Below, piece after piece: positions 14,809 through 22,587 of a stretch of DNA of 29,659 nucleotides. Each line of letters opens with the position of its first letter. The first letter of the stretch is position 1. Where the stretch lies: contig CAYTTA010000029.1 in assembly GCA_964440655.1 (NCBI GenBank), positions 1 through 29,659 on the forward strand. Direction: 5' to 3'. The notes beneath the pieces were generated by a model. The model made no database searches, was not told the origin of the DNA, and worked only from the letters and a program-made list of their open reading frames with translations. Both the position numbers and the translations under genes were made by a program. Source of the DNA: CAYTTA01 sp964440655 (GTDB taxonomy: Bacteria; Bacteroidota; Rhodothermia; Balneolales; Balneolaceae).

Positions 14809-17181
14809 TTAGAATGTGAACCGGAGCGCCACCTGAAGGTTGCGGCCCGCCCCCGGCATGTCGTTCACGCTGAGATGGTCTGTATAGTGGTGATCGAGAA
14901 GGTTCTCCACACCGGCCTGCAGCGTCAGATTCGGCAGCAGGGATCTGCTTGCGTAGAGATCCCAGAGGAGGTAACCGGCTGTCCGGTTCTCCAGACTGTT
15001 TTTACGGGCGATCCGATCCTGAGGTGCCGCCCAGCGGACTCTCGTCTCCCATGATACTCCGCCCGATTCGCGCATCAGGAAAAAGGTCCCCTTCAAAGGA
15101 GGTATCATCGGAAGGGGTTCATCCTGTTCACTGTGCTGTCCGAAAACCCAGGAGGCGGAGGCGCCCGCATGCCAATGTCCCGGGAGGTGAAGGTTCAGGT
15201 CGGCCTCAAAACCGGCAAGCAGGGCGGAACCCATATTGGCATACCGCTTGAAGATCTCGTCAAACCGCTCGCCGGCAATGTAGTTGTGCAGATGGTTAAC
15301 CCAGAGGGTGGTGGTGGCGTTCAGAGTCCCGCCTTCCCGGCCGATCTGGAACCAGAGATCGGCCTGGCGGCTCCGCTCGGTTCCCAGCGACGGATTTCCG
15401 TGATAGAAGAATCCGTCCAGCGGCTGGTAGATGTAGTAACCATACCGCTCCATGTGAGTCGGTCGACGCCGGCCTTCGCTGAGCCGGATGCCGCTGCGGA
15501 ATCGGTCCGACAGCATCTTCTCCACTCCGGCTCCGATCATGTAACCCATATCGGAGGGCTCCAGACTCTCCATGCCGGGATATTCCGCCATGTATATGGA
15601 CCGTGAACCCGAATGACGCAGCCGGTTCGATCCGGCTTCCAGCCGCAGGTTGGCGCTGAGAATCCAGCCATTGCCGCCGAAGCGACGCCATCCGCCGGCC
15701 AGGGCAACGTTCTGCTGTGAAACATCCCCCAGGTTGATCAGTCTCATGTCGGCGGCTCCGGGTTCAAGGGGCTCCATGCGCATGTCGGCAAACGCTTCGA
15801 CAACCCATGCTTCCACTTTCATTCTGAAGAGGTGGTCTCCAAGGGTGGCAGAGGCCTCGGTGTTCCATCCTGCAGTGAGTGTCTCTCCATACATCGGCAT
15901 ATACATCCCTTTCATCACTTCGCGATCGGCGACATCCCGGTCGTAATCATCCATCCAGTGTTCAATGCGGTTCAGATAGAGATTGTTGGTGATGGAGTGG
16001 ATCCGGCGTCCCGGACGCTCCCAGCTGTGTTGCAGGCCGGCGATGTGGGCATCGGCCCGTCGCGTATCCATCAGCAAACGGGGATACCCCATAAGGCCGG
16101 CAAAATCGCCGATGTAGCGCAGTGAGAGGTGATGATCCGGGTGAGGCTGCATCAGCAGAGAAGCAAACAGATTTCCTTTCTCCAGACCCGATCCGCTGAC
16201 CTTCTCTCCGTTTCCGGCCACCAGATCGTCGGCCCGGCGCCATGTTCCGGAGAGCCGGAATGCCCACTTGTCTCTGCCGTGTGAGATGGATGACTGGAGA
16301 AGGCGCTGACGGCTTGCCGAATGGTAGCCGGTTTCAACGGAGCCTGAAGATCCGCTCTTGAGCACCGGTCGTACCATGGCAAAATTGACCATCCCTCCGG
16401 GCGCGGTGGAGGTGGCGAGTTCAGACTGCTGCCCCCGGCTGATCTGGATGGCCTGCAGGTTGTCCGATTCGATGTAGGCGGTTGCCGGATCCATTCCATC
16501 GACGCAGGCGGGAGTCATTCTCATCCCGTCGATCAGAATCTCGAGGCGACCGTCCCGCAAGCCACGCACGACCGGATCTTTTGCGATGTTGGCCCGGGTG
16601 ACCATGTCGAGACCGGGGACCGAAGTCATGTGATCGTCGACCGGCCGGGTATTGCTGCTGCTGTAGATGCCGGACCAGTGTTGGCGGAACTCGGATGCCG
16701 AAACGATAATCTCTTCATTGCCCAGAGGCCGTGGATGCAGGGCGATCTGAATGGGTGAATCGAAATGGAAAGTGGAGAGAGGAAGATGCTCCCGTCGGAA
16801 GGCGATGTGGGAGATGCCCAGCGTGCCGTGCCGGCTGTTTACCGGCAGCGAGAAGGTGCCGTCCGGCCGGCTGATCGAGACCCTTCCGCTTCCTTCCACC
16901 CAGAGGTGGGCGGCGGGAACCGGATCACCGGTTAGCGCATCAACAACCGTTCCGTAGAGCGTGTCGGAAATGGCCGATGCGGGCAGATGGATGGAGAGCG
17001 GCGCAGGGGGTGGTTCGGGTTGCGGTGCGGGGAGTGGCGCGGCGCTCGGTGCGGGGAACGGAGCAGAGGCTCCTTTCGCCAAGGGACCGATGGCCAGAGG
17101 CTCCGAAGTCGCCGCGAGGAGGGGGCTGCCACAGAAGAGCAGCAGCAGAGAAAGAGAGAGGGGCGGAATGATACGTTTCAT
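14809..17181 (-). CDS. TonB-dependent receptor with OprC/NosA-type copper motifs
   Basis: 790 residues. In order: signal peptide (1-24); a Pro/Ala-rich linker (about 38-62); a carboxypeptidase-regulatory-like beta domain (about 72-152); a TonB-box-like 'EEIIVSAS' (156-163); the plug (about 175-275); and the outer-membrane beta-barrel ending in aromatic 'LRFTF'. The plug holds Cys226-x3-Met230 ('ACVDGMDPATAY') and the barrel holds His408-x-Met410 ('IEHWMDDY'), followed by 'MKGMYMPM'. OprC of Pseudomonas binds copper through a CxxxM/HxM pair, so copper uptake across the outer membrane is the best inference. It is the last gene of a minus-strand locus with a Met/His-rich lipoprotein 78 bases upstream. 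Other metals or ligands remain possible. Confidence 0.85.
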   Translation of the reverse strand: MKRIIPPLSLSLLLLFCGSPLLAATSEPLAIGPLAKGASAPFPAPSAAPLPAPQPEPPPAPLSIHLPASAISDTLYGTVVDALTGDPVPAAHLWVEGSGRVSISRPDGTFSLPVNSRHGTLGISHIAFRREHLPLSTFHFDSPIQIALHPRPLGNEEIIVSASEFRQHWSGIYSSSNTRPVDDHMTSVPGLDMVTRANIAKDPVVRGLRDGRLEILIDGMRMTPACVDGMDPATAYIESDNLQAIQISRGQQSELATSTAPGGMVNFAMVRPVLKSGSSGSVETGYHSASRQRLLQSSISHGRDKWAFRLSGTWRRADDLVAGNGEKVSGSGLEKGNLFASLLMQPHPDHHLSLRYIGDFAGLMGYPRLLMDTRRADAHIAGLQHSWERPGRRIHSITNNLYLNRIEHWMDDYDRDVADREVMKGMYMPMYGETLTAGWNTEASATLGDHLFRMKVEAWVVEAFADMRMEPLEPGAADMRLINLGDVSQQNVALAGGWRRFGGNGWILSANLRLEAGSNRLRHSGSRSIYMAEYPGMESLEPSDMGYMIGAGVEKMLSDRFRSGIRLSEGRRRPTHMERYGYYIYQPLDGFFYHGNPSLGTERSRQADLWFQIGREGGTLNATTTLWVNHLHNYIAGERFDEIFKRYANMGSALLAGFEADLNLHLPGHWHAGASASWVFGQHSEQDEPLPMIPPLKGTFFLMRESGGVSWETRVRWAAPQDRIARKNSLENRTAGYLLWDLYASRSLLPNLTLQAGVENLLDHHYTDHLSVNDMPGAGRNLQVALRFTF

Positions 17182-17259
17182 GACCGGAGAAGTCCGTTTT
17201 GGTAAATGGAAGTCTAAAAAAGTCCGGCCGGCTGGCCGACCGGCCGGAGCGCATCATCA

Positions 17260-18135
17260 TCAGAAAGTCAGTTCGATCACCTGACGGTCGGCATTCTGTT
17301 CGCCGATCCGGAGATCAAAGCGGAGTTCCCAGTCGCCGGTCATGTTGAAATTGACGGTTCCCTTGTAGAACACGTTCCCCTGATGGACCGGATCCGCATT
17401 GTTCGATGAGCCGTGATCCATCGAGGGCATCCAGGGTTCAAATCCGATCACTGCATTCTCCACCGGCGGAAACTCCATATGAGAAGCCATCCGGTGAAGC
17501 GCAACGACCAGCTCGTTCGAGCCCACTTGGGGCTTTACCGGTTCGATCCACGTGAGCAGATAGGCGTCTCCGCTGTCTGTCTGGAAGCTCCTGACGCGAC
17601 CGGAATCGTCCACTTTGATCTCCAGGGCACCGGAAAGAGTGATGCCGCCCGGACCCTCCGCCTCGATGATCAGGTCCCATCGTCCCGGCTCACCTGAGGG
17701 CATGCTGAAGATGGTCCAGCCTCTGTAGAGCCCGTACCGGTCGTCCCTCTGCAACGAGGGGGATTCATGGGGTGCGGCATGGGAATGGTGTTCCATCTCC
17801 ATGTGAGGCATCATCTCCAGCCGGCTCAGTTCGACTGGTTCCCCGTCAATCCGAGCCCCAAGCCAGATCTCGTTGTACCCTGTCTGCAGGGGGGCTTCCG
17901 ACCAGGCGGAAAGGGTGAGTCCGTTGGCGGTCAGGTCACCCAGTTTGAAGAGTTCCGGCTCCTCCGGGTCATCCCCGCCGGACGTTGTATCGCATCCGGC
18001 CGAGAGAATCAGCAGAGAGAGGAGGCCAGAAAAAAGTGCTATGTGACGGGTAGTTCGGATGCGGCCGCTGGCCGATCCTGTGAATCGGTTATCGGTGTTC
18101 GGATCTTGTGAAAGAGTGGATACAAAACAGTTCAT
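17260..18135 (-). CDS. Met/His-rich lipoprotein with two YtkA/FixH-like modules
   Basis: 291 residues. A long n-region (about 30 residues) precedes a hydrophobic core and the lipobox 'LSAGC' (Cys48). No alternative start codon exists between 18135 and the core. Two repeats of a YtkA/FixH-like beta module follow (about 64-160 and 190-290). Each has a Met/His patch: Met108, Met109, His111, Met112, Met114, His116, His117, His119 and His123 in the first, and 'WMPSMDHG' (235-242) in the second. Each patch is followed by the family pattern Y.G...f.M.G.W.L. Such patches bind Cu(I)/Cu(II). It is probably anchored in a membrane facing the periplasm or outer surface and passes copper to or from the adjacent TonB-dependent receptor; that role is inferred. 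Confidence 0.75.
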   Translation of the reverse strand: MNCFVSTLSQDPNTDNRFTGSASGRIRTTRHIALFSGLLSLLILSAGCDTTSGGDDPEEPELFKLGDLTANGLTLSAWSEAPLQTGYNEIWLGARIDGEPVELSRLEMMPHMEMEHHSHAAPHESPSLQRDDRYGLYRGWTIFSMPSGEPGRWDLIIEAEGPGGITLSGALEIKVDDSGRVRSFQTDSGDAYLLTWIEPVKPQVGSNELVVALHRMASHMEFPPVENAVIGFEPWMPSMDHGSSNNADPVHQGNVFYKGTVNFNMTGDWELRFDLRIGEQNADRQVIELTF

Positions 18136-18357
18136 AATCGGCTGATTTTTCGTTCAGAAAGATGGCAGTCCCGGTCTGTCTCCGGAGAGGCCGCCTGGAC
18201 GGGGGAGCTTCACAGGATGAGCACACCCCGATCATGCGATCTGCCTGGCCTCTCGATAGAAGGTTTCCATATAGAGACAGGATCCGGATAGCTGCCGGAT
18301 TACTCTGACTCTTGTGTAGAAGGGGTGGGAACACGGCCTGCCCTGACCCCCGGAGAA

Positions 18358-18723
18358 TCAGCCAAACCGGGGAGGCGGGGTCAAAACGGATCGGGGGATC
18401 TCTGGAAGGGATTCGTCGAACGTGAAGAATGCCTTTCTGGAGCCGGGATTGAGATCCAGCATGACCGGCTTGCCATAGGTCACATAGATGGGATAGAAGT
18501 CGACGTGCTGCCGGGTCATGTCGCTCTGCTTCTCTTCAGCCTGATGGATCCGATCGGCAAGGTAGCAGCTCCCGTCGCAGTCCGATTCCGGATCATCACG
18601 GTTCTCACACAACTCTTCGGCGATCATCTCTTTGAAGAGGTGGTACTCCAGCATGGGGAGGATTGGCTGCACCGCTCCCGTCAGAAAGGATAGAAGAAGC
18701 AGAAGAGGGCCCATGCATTTCAT
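18358..18723 (-). CDS. Small secreted protein with LCEN..CxGxCYL cysteine motif
   Basis: 121 residues with an N-terminal hydrophobic signal/anchor (about residues 4-24). The signature is 'EELCENRDDPESDCDGSCYL' (Cys39, Cys49, Cys53), then 'ADRIHQAEEKQ'. It resembles a widespread but uncharacterised group of Bacteroidota exported proteins reading like 'C.NR..P...CNGKCYL.K.L..AE'. Three closely spaced Cys plus His suggest metal or redox chemistry. Its place between a TlpA-like thioredoxin gene and a copper-type receptor locus points to copper handling, which is inference. The family resemblance is recalled, not searched. Confidence 0.7.
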   Translation of the reverse strand: MKCMGPLLLLLSFLTGAVQPILPMLEYHLFKEMIAEELCENRDDPESDCDGSCYLADRIHQAEEKQSDMTRQHVDFYPIYVTYGKPVMLDLNPGSRKAFFTFDESLPEIPRSVLTPPPRFG

Positions 18724-18872
18724 GACCGGAGTTACATGCGTTCAATCCAATTTAAGAGAATTTAGTCTGAAAGCCAATCTAACGGCGGGGAAAGGGATTG
18801 CTGCCAGGGGCACTTTTCCAACCGTCCTGACAGGCAGATCATCAAACCGGTCTTCGTCAGGGAAGCGCAGGA

Positions 18873-19526
18873 TCAGTGCACATGTGCAGCAGTGGACTCC
18901 CGGGAAGCTTCACCAAGCTCAATAAGCCACTCCCGGAATTTTCGGGCGCTGTAGTCTGCCATTCCTTCTTTTCGATAGACCACCTGTCCATCCGCAGAGA
19001 TCACGTAGCTGGTTGGTACGACACGTCCCTGAAGTGCCGGGGGAATGGGGGTTGCCGGAAAAAAGACGGGCAGATCATGGTTGCTCTTCCTCATGAACTC
19101 TTTTGCAGCGTCCGGATCCTGATCCACAGAGAGCAGAATGAACCGGATCTCCTCATGCTCTGACAGCTCCTGATGAAGTTTTGCAATGGTGGGCATCTCG
19201 GCGAGGCATGGGGGACACCAGGAAGCCCAGACATTGATAAACGTAACTTTTCCCCTGAAATCACCCAGTGTGGCAAAGGTTCCGTCCGATCTCATCATGG
19301 CAAAGGAGAAGTCCTGCTCTTCCAGAAAGGGGCCGTCGGTAGCGCCGATCTCTCCCGCCCGGGCATTGAACAGTCCGGTGTAGAGCATCAGCCTCTGGAC
19401 GCCCGAAATGAGGGGGGTGTGCAGACCCGTGAGATAGAGGAAAGTCACAAGCGCCCCGATGATGGCCCACTGTGCGAGAGGATTTATCCCCCGGACGGTT
19501 TTTCTTGCTGATGCGTCTGGTTCCAT
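18873..19526 (-). CDS. TlpA/ResA-like membrane-anchored thioredoxin
   Basis: 217 residues: an N-terminal membrane helix (about 18-37), a linker, then a periplasmic thioredoxin fold from about residue 70. The active site is Trp103-Cys104-Pro-Pro-Cys107 within 'VTFINVWASWCPPC', and the cis-Pro is Pro171 in 'VVPTSYVI'. 'ILLSVDQDPDAAKEFM' is typical of the AhpC/TSA-Redoxin branch. Such proteins reduce disulfides in apocytochromes or copper-site proteins outside the cytoplasm. It is the first gene of the minus-strand copper-type run and could keep the downstream Cys protein reduced. The C-terminus ends 'AAHVH', a short histidine tail. Confidence 0.92.
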   Translation of the reverse strand: MEPDASARKTVRGINPLAQWAIIGALVTFLYLTGLHTPLISGVQRLMLYTGLFNARAGEIGATDGPFLEEQDFSFAMMRSDGTFATLGDFRGKVTFINVWASWCPPCLAEMPTIAKLHQELSEHEEIRFILLSVDQDPDAAKEFMRKSNHDLPVFFPATPIPPALQGRVVPTSYVISADGQVVYRKEGMADYSARKFREWLIELGEASRESTAAHVH

Positions 19527-19607
19527 TTGTTATTTTAAATCAACTGCCCCGACATTGCCCTGACAAGCCGCAAGGGTGGTCTGTCCCGAAACGCTTTGTC
19601 CTGAAAA

Positions 19608-19997
19608 TCATTGCCCGGCCTCTTCCCGGCACTGCTCCAGGACCTCACCCATCCGGTCCCCCGGCTCATGCCGGTAGAGTGTTGCCGTTGCGTCCGGTCC
19701 GGTGCCTTTTGTCCACCAGACCAGCCCCCCTCCCGTATAGCGGGCTCCGCTTGCAGAGATGGCAATTTTCAACCGGACTCTCTGCCCGTTATATTCAATA
19801 ACCGCAGTGGAGGAGTCCGTGTAGGTTGCAACAATCCGGTTGCCGCTTTCGCACAGATAACGGATGCCTGAGCTCTCTTCAGGAACTTCTCTGCATCCCG
19901 AGGGAAAGAGAAAAACAGGAAGCAGAAATATGAGGGTCAGGGGGAGTGGAGTGATGAACGGGACGTAACGGTCGGGGCGCAAAATGGAACCGCACAT
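19608..19997 (-). CDS. MliC-family lysozyme-inhibitor lipoprotein
   Basis: 129 residues from the ATG at 19997; the frame also has a TTG start at 20033, judged less likely. A hydrophobic signal ends at the lipobox 'FPSGC'. The mature domain begins 'IRYLCESGNRIVATY' and contains 'IEYNGQRVRLKIAISASGARYTGGGLVWWTKG' and 'ATLYR'. These are the MliC/PliC hallmarks, including the Ser/Tyr-containing loop that plugs the C-type lysozyme active site. A late cysteine ('EQCREEAG') probably pairs with that of 'YLCE'. It is a periplasmic or outer-membrane lipoprotein protecting peptidoglycan. It is divergent from the ATPase-GNAT gene. Confidence 0.9.
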   Translation of the reverse strand: MCGSILRPDRYVPFITPLPLTLIFLLPVFLFPSGCREVPEESSGIRYLCESGNRIVATYTDSSTAVIEYNGQRVRLKIAISASGARYTGGGLVWWTKGTGPDATATLYRHEPGDRMGEVLEQCREEAGQ

Positions 19998-20059
19998 TTG
20001 GGAAGATCGTTGATTCTTGAAAATCGATATCAAGGGAAGATACTGTTTCAGGGAGTTTT

Positions 20060-21562
20060 ATGGATGCCAGGTTTCAGCTGATGACCGATGAGGAGATCAT
20101 CGGGCCGGTGTGTGATTTTACCTACAGCTGGTGCAGGAACTGCGGGCTGAATGCCGTCAATGCACTCCGGTTTGCTGTTGCGGTCAGTGAGCTGGTGACC
20201 GATGTGGTCCTGTTTGCCTACCCGAATGAAAGAGGACGCTTTGATCTGGAGTTCCGTCATTCATCCCGGTATGTGGAGGTAATCCTGAGCGAAGTGGGGG
20301 AGCCGTTCGATCCCGAACGCCACCGCTATGATTCCCGGGCAGCCGCCGGGGAAGGGGACTTCACCGGCGCGGGATTCCGGCTCATGGAGCGGTTGAGCGA
20401 CCGGTTCATCTTCATCAACAAAGGACGGGGAGGCAAGGAGTTCCGGCTGGTACGGGAGTTGGATGAACAGGGCAGGCCCATCGACCGTCTGCTGGAGGAA
20501 CCGGCGCTGAGTCAGCCACGCCTGGAGGATGTAGAGAAGGCTCCTTCCGATGAGCCGCTGGAATACAGGATCAGCCGGATCGAACCGGAGGATGCGGAGG
20601 AGATCGCTAAGGTGATCTATCGCACCTATGGCTACACCTACTCCAAGGATGAGATCTACTTCCCGCGGCGGATCGAACAGGCGGTTTCGGAAAGGGAGCG
20701 TCTGGGAGTGATTGCGAAGACGCCGGAGGGTGAAGCGATCGGTTACTTTGCCGTTCTGAAGGGGGAGGATTCCCGGATTGCCGAAGTGGGAGAGGCGGCG
20801 GTCACGCCGGCTTACCGGCGTCGGGGAGTGATGACACGAATGATGGAAGAACTTGTGCGTATTGCACGGGAGAGGGGGTTGTCCGCCCTTTTCGGGAAGG
20901 CGGTGACACTTCACAAGGCGAGCCAGATTGTCAATGCCAGGGCAGGATTCCATTCAGTGGCGCTGATGCTCGCCTACAACAGCGATGTGGTCTACAGAGG
21001 CATCGAGGAGGAGTTTCCCCAGCCGGTCTCTGTGGTGATTGACTATCTGCCTCTGGATCTGACCGGCAGCGGTGCGATCTACCCCCCAGAAAGGTACCGG
21101 GATCAGATCCTGGAATCCTACCGGCTTCTCGGCATGGAGGTACGACCGGAAGAGCCGCACCGGCCGCAGCTGGCAGCTTCCACCGATCTTGATCTCAATA
21201 TCGACTATGCCCGTCGTACGGCACAGATCACGGTCTGGAGGTATGGCCCCGACTTTTTGATCGTGCTGCAGGAGATGATCCTCAGTCTGGAGGAGCAGAA
21301 TCTGATCTCCATCTTTCTGGACCTTCCCCTGCAGCTTGAACCGATGCCGGAGTGGTACTCCGGCCTGCAGACAGCCGGTTTCATCTATTGCGGGTTGCTT
21401 CCCGGGTTTCGGAGGGGGATCGATTTTCTCCGTCTTCAAAAAGTTCATGCATCGCTGGATCTCTCTCTGATCAATATTTATTCCGAAGCGGGCAAACGGA
21501 TCAAGGAACTGGTAGGCAGAGAGTATCATGAATCGGCAGAACGAATTGCACATCCCCTCTGA
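20060..21562 (+). CDS. RsbW-like degenerate ATPase domain fused to GNAT acetyltransferase sequence
   Basis: 500 residues with GGGAG-type RBS (GGGAG) 5 bases before ATG. Residues 1-132 form a GHKL/RsbW-like domain: helix 'RFAVAVSELVTDVVLFAYP' aligns with the N-box, and 'GAGFRLMERLSDRF' (103-116) with the G2 box. The N-box Asn is Asp48, the usual His is Phe52, and the DxG of the G1 box reads 'SEVG', so kinase activity may be lost. Residues about 168-310 are a GNAT domain with the acetyl-CoA loop 'VTPAYRRRGVMTRMM' (248-262). Residues 310-500 include a segment ('LQTAGFIYCGLLPGF..GIDFLRLQK') that looks like the end of a second GNAT unit. The STAS gene follows 15 bases later, implying a partner-switching pair. 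Confidence 0.82.
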   Translation: MDARFQLMTDEEIIGPVCDFTYSWCRNCGLNAVNALRFAVAVSELVTDVVLFAYPNERGRFDLEFRHSSRYVEVILSEVGEPFDPERHRYDSRAAAGEGDFTGAGFRLMERLSDRFIFINKGRGGKEFRLVRELDEQGRPIDRLLEEPALSQPRLEDVEKAPSDEPLEYRISRIEPEDAEEIAKVIYRTYGYTYSKDEIYFPRRIEQAVSERERLGVIAKTPEGEAIGYFAVLKGEDSRIAEVGEAAVTPAYRRRGVMTRMMEELVRIARERGLSALFGKAVTLHKASQIVNARAGFHSVALMLAYNSDVVYRGIEEEFPQPVSVVIDYLPLDLTGSGAIYPPERYRDQILESYRLLGMEVRPEEPHRPQLAASTDLDLNIDYARRTAQITVWRYGPDFLIVLQEMILSLEEQNLISIFLDLPLQLEPMPEWYSGLQTAGFIYCGLLPGFRRGIDFLRLQKVHASLDLSLINIYSEAGKRIKELVGREYHESAERIAHPL

Positions 21563-21577
21563 AGCAACAGGCTTGCC

Positions 21578-21859
21578 GTGATAGCAGAAAAGCAGGGATC
21601 TACACTGGTGGTGTCGCTCGATACCGGTTTCAACCGGCTGGTACGGAGATGGCTGGAGAAGAGAATCGAGAACGAGTCCGGAATTGACCGGCTCCGTGTG
21701 GATATGAGCCGGAGTCGCCTCATTGACAGTGAAGGGGTGATCTTTCTCTATCGCTGGCAGAAATCGGGGAAAAAACTGGAGCTGATCAATCCACCCTGGA
21801 TCTTTTTTGAGATCCTCCGGATTCTGGAGCTTGACACGGTATGGGATGTGAATGGCTGA
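21578..21859 (+). CDS. STAS-domain (anti-anti-sigma-like) protein
   Basis: 93 residues from a GTG start 15 bases after the ATPase-GNAT gene. 'IDRLRVDMSRSRLIDSEGVIFLY' (about 36-58) is the STAS core; Ser51 after Asp50 occupies the position phosphorylated in RsbV/SpoIIAA-type proteins ('DS.G'). 'GKKLELINPPWIFFEILRILELDTVWD' completes the strand-helix pattern. In known systems an RsbW kinase phosphorylates this serine, controlling binding. Here the upstream ATPase domain lacks key residues, so a binding-only or acetylation-linked switch is possible. A 21-bp duplication spans the stop codon. Confidence 0.8.
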   Translation: MIAEKQGSTLVVSLDTGFNRLVRRWLEKRIENESGIDRLRVDMSRSRLIDSEGVIFLYRWQKSGKKLELINPPWIFFEILRILELDTVWDVNG

Positions 21860-21880
21860 TGCCGGGATGTAAATGGCTGA
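21843..21880 (+). repeat. 21-bp tandem duplication spanning the STAS stop codon
   Basis: GGGATGTGAATGGCTGA (21843-21859) contains the stop codon and recurs with one change at 21864-21880, 21 bases later. A shorter third copy (GGGATGTGAA) starts at 21892. The repeats end just before the flavin-reductase-like gene. Confidence 0.8.
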
Positions 21881-21919
21881 ATTGAAAGGCCGGGATGTGA
21901 AAGTGACATGAGGATGAGT

Positions 21920-22540
21920 ATGGCTAACACCACTTCGGACATGATCGAAATAACCCATGACAAGCAGTTCTGGGAGAGGACATTCTCCGTGCATTCTCTG
22001 GTGGTCATCGGAAGCAGGGAGAAGGAGGGGCATTATAACCTGGCCCCGAAGCATCTTGCCCTGCCATTGGGATTTGAACGCTATTTCGGATATCTGGATA
22101 CGAAGAGAAAGGCAACCTATCACAATGTGCTGCGTGAGAAGGTCTTTACGGTCAGTTTTCCCCGGCCTGAACAGCTGGTCCTGACCAGTTTCACGGCATC
22201 ACCCCGGGAGGAGGATTTTACCAAACCCGTGATCCGGGTTCTTGAAGAGGTGGTTACGGAACCGGCCCGACAGATCGATGGACTGTTTCTGAAAGATGCC
22301 TATTTGCAGCTGGAGTGCCGGCTGGTGGATCGGCATGGCGAGTTTGGTGAATGGGAGCTGATGGCCGGGGAGGTTATTGCGGCCTATGTCCACAAGGATG
22401 CTCTCCGTATCAGCGGGGATGATATGGATGACGATCGGCTGATCCGGAACGCCCCGCTTCTGGCCTACCTGCATCCCGACCGTTTCGCAATCGTGAAGGA
22501 GAGTCATACCTTTCCTTTTCCCAAAGATATCCGGCGATAA
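21920..22540 (+). CDS. Flavin-reductase-like (DIM6/NTAB) FMN-binding protein
   Basis: 206 residues from the third of three in-frame ATGs (21908, 21914, 21920), chosen because GAGG lies 6 bases before it. 'SVHSLVVIGSREKEGHYNLAPKHLALPLG' (about residues 23-51) and 'KATYHNVLREKVFTVSFPRPEQLV' match the flavin-reductase-like split barrel that binds FMN. 'LECRLVDRHGEFGEWELMAGEVIAAYVHKD' is the conserved dimer strand pair. The partner oxygenase or substrate is unknown. It follows the STAS gene by 60 bases on the same strand and may share its transcript. Confidence 0.85.
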   Translation: MANTTSDMIEITHDKQFWERTFSVHSLVVIGSREKEGHYNLAPKHLALPLGFERYFGYLDTKRKATYHNVLREKVFTVSFPRPEQLVLTSFTASPREEDFTKPVIRVLEEVVTEPARQIDGLFLKDAYLQLECRLVDRHGEFGEWELMAGEVIAAYVHKDALRISGDDMDDDRLIRNAPLLAYLHPDRFAIVKESHTFPFPKDIRR

Positions 22541-22587
22541 GATTCGGATAGACAAATTTGGGAAGATTTTCCTGAAGTAGAATCTCT

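Noticed and set aside
18089..18334. 81-residue minus-strand frame between the lipoprotein and the Cys protein
   Set aside because: It overlaps the lipoprotein start in another frame, has low-complexity Arg/Ser content and no signal or domain.
20954..22123. 389-residue minus-strand frame opposite the ATPase-GNAT and STAS genes
   Set aside because: It spans several plus-strand genes with clear motifs; its His/Pro-rich translation is typical of an antisense shadow.
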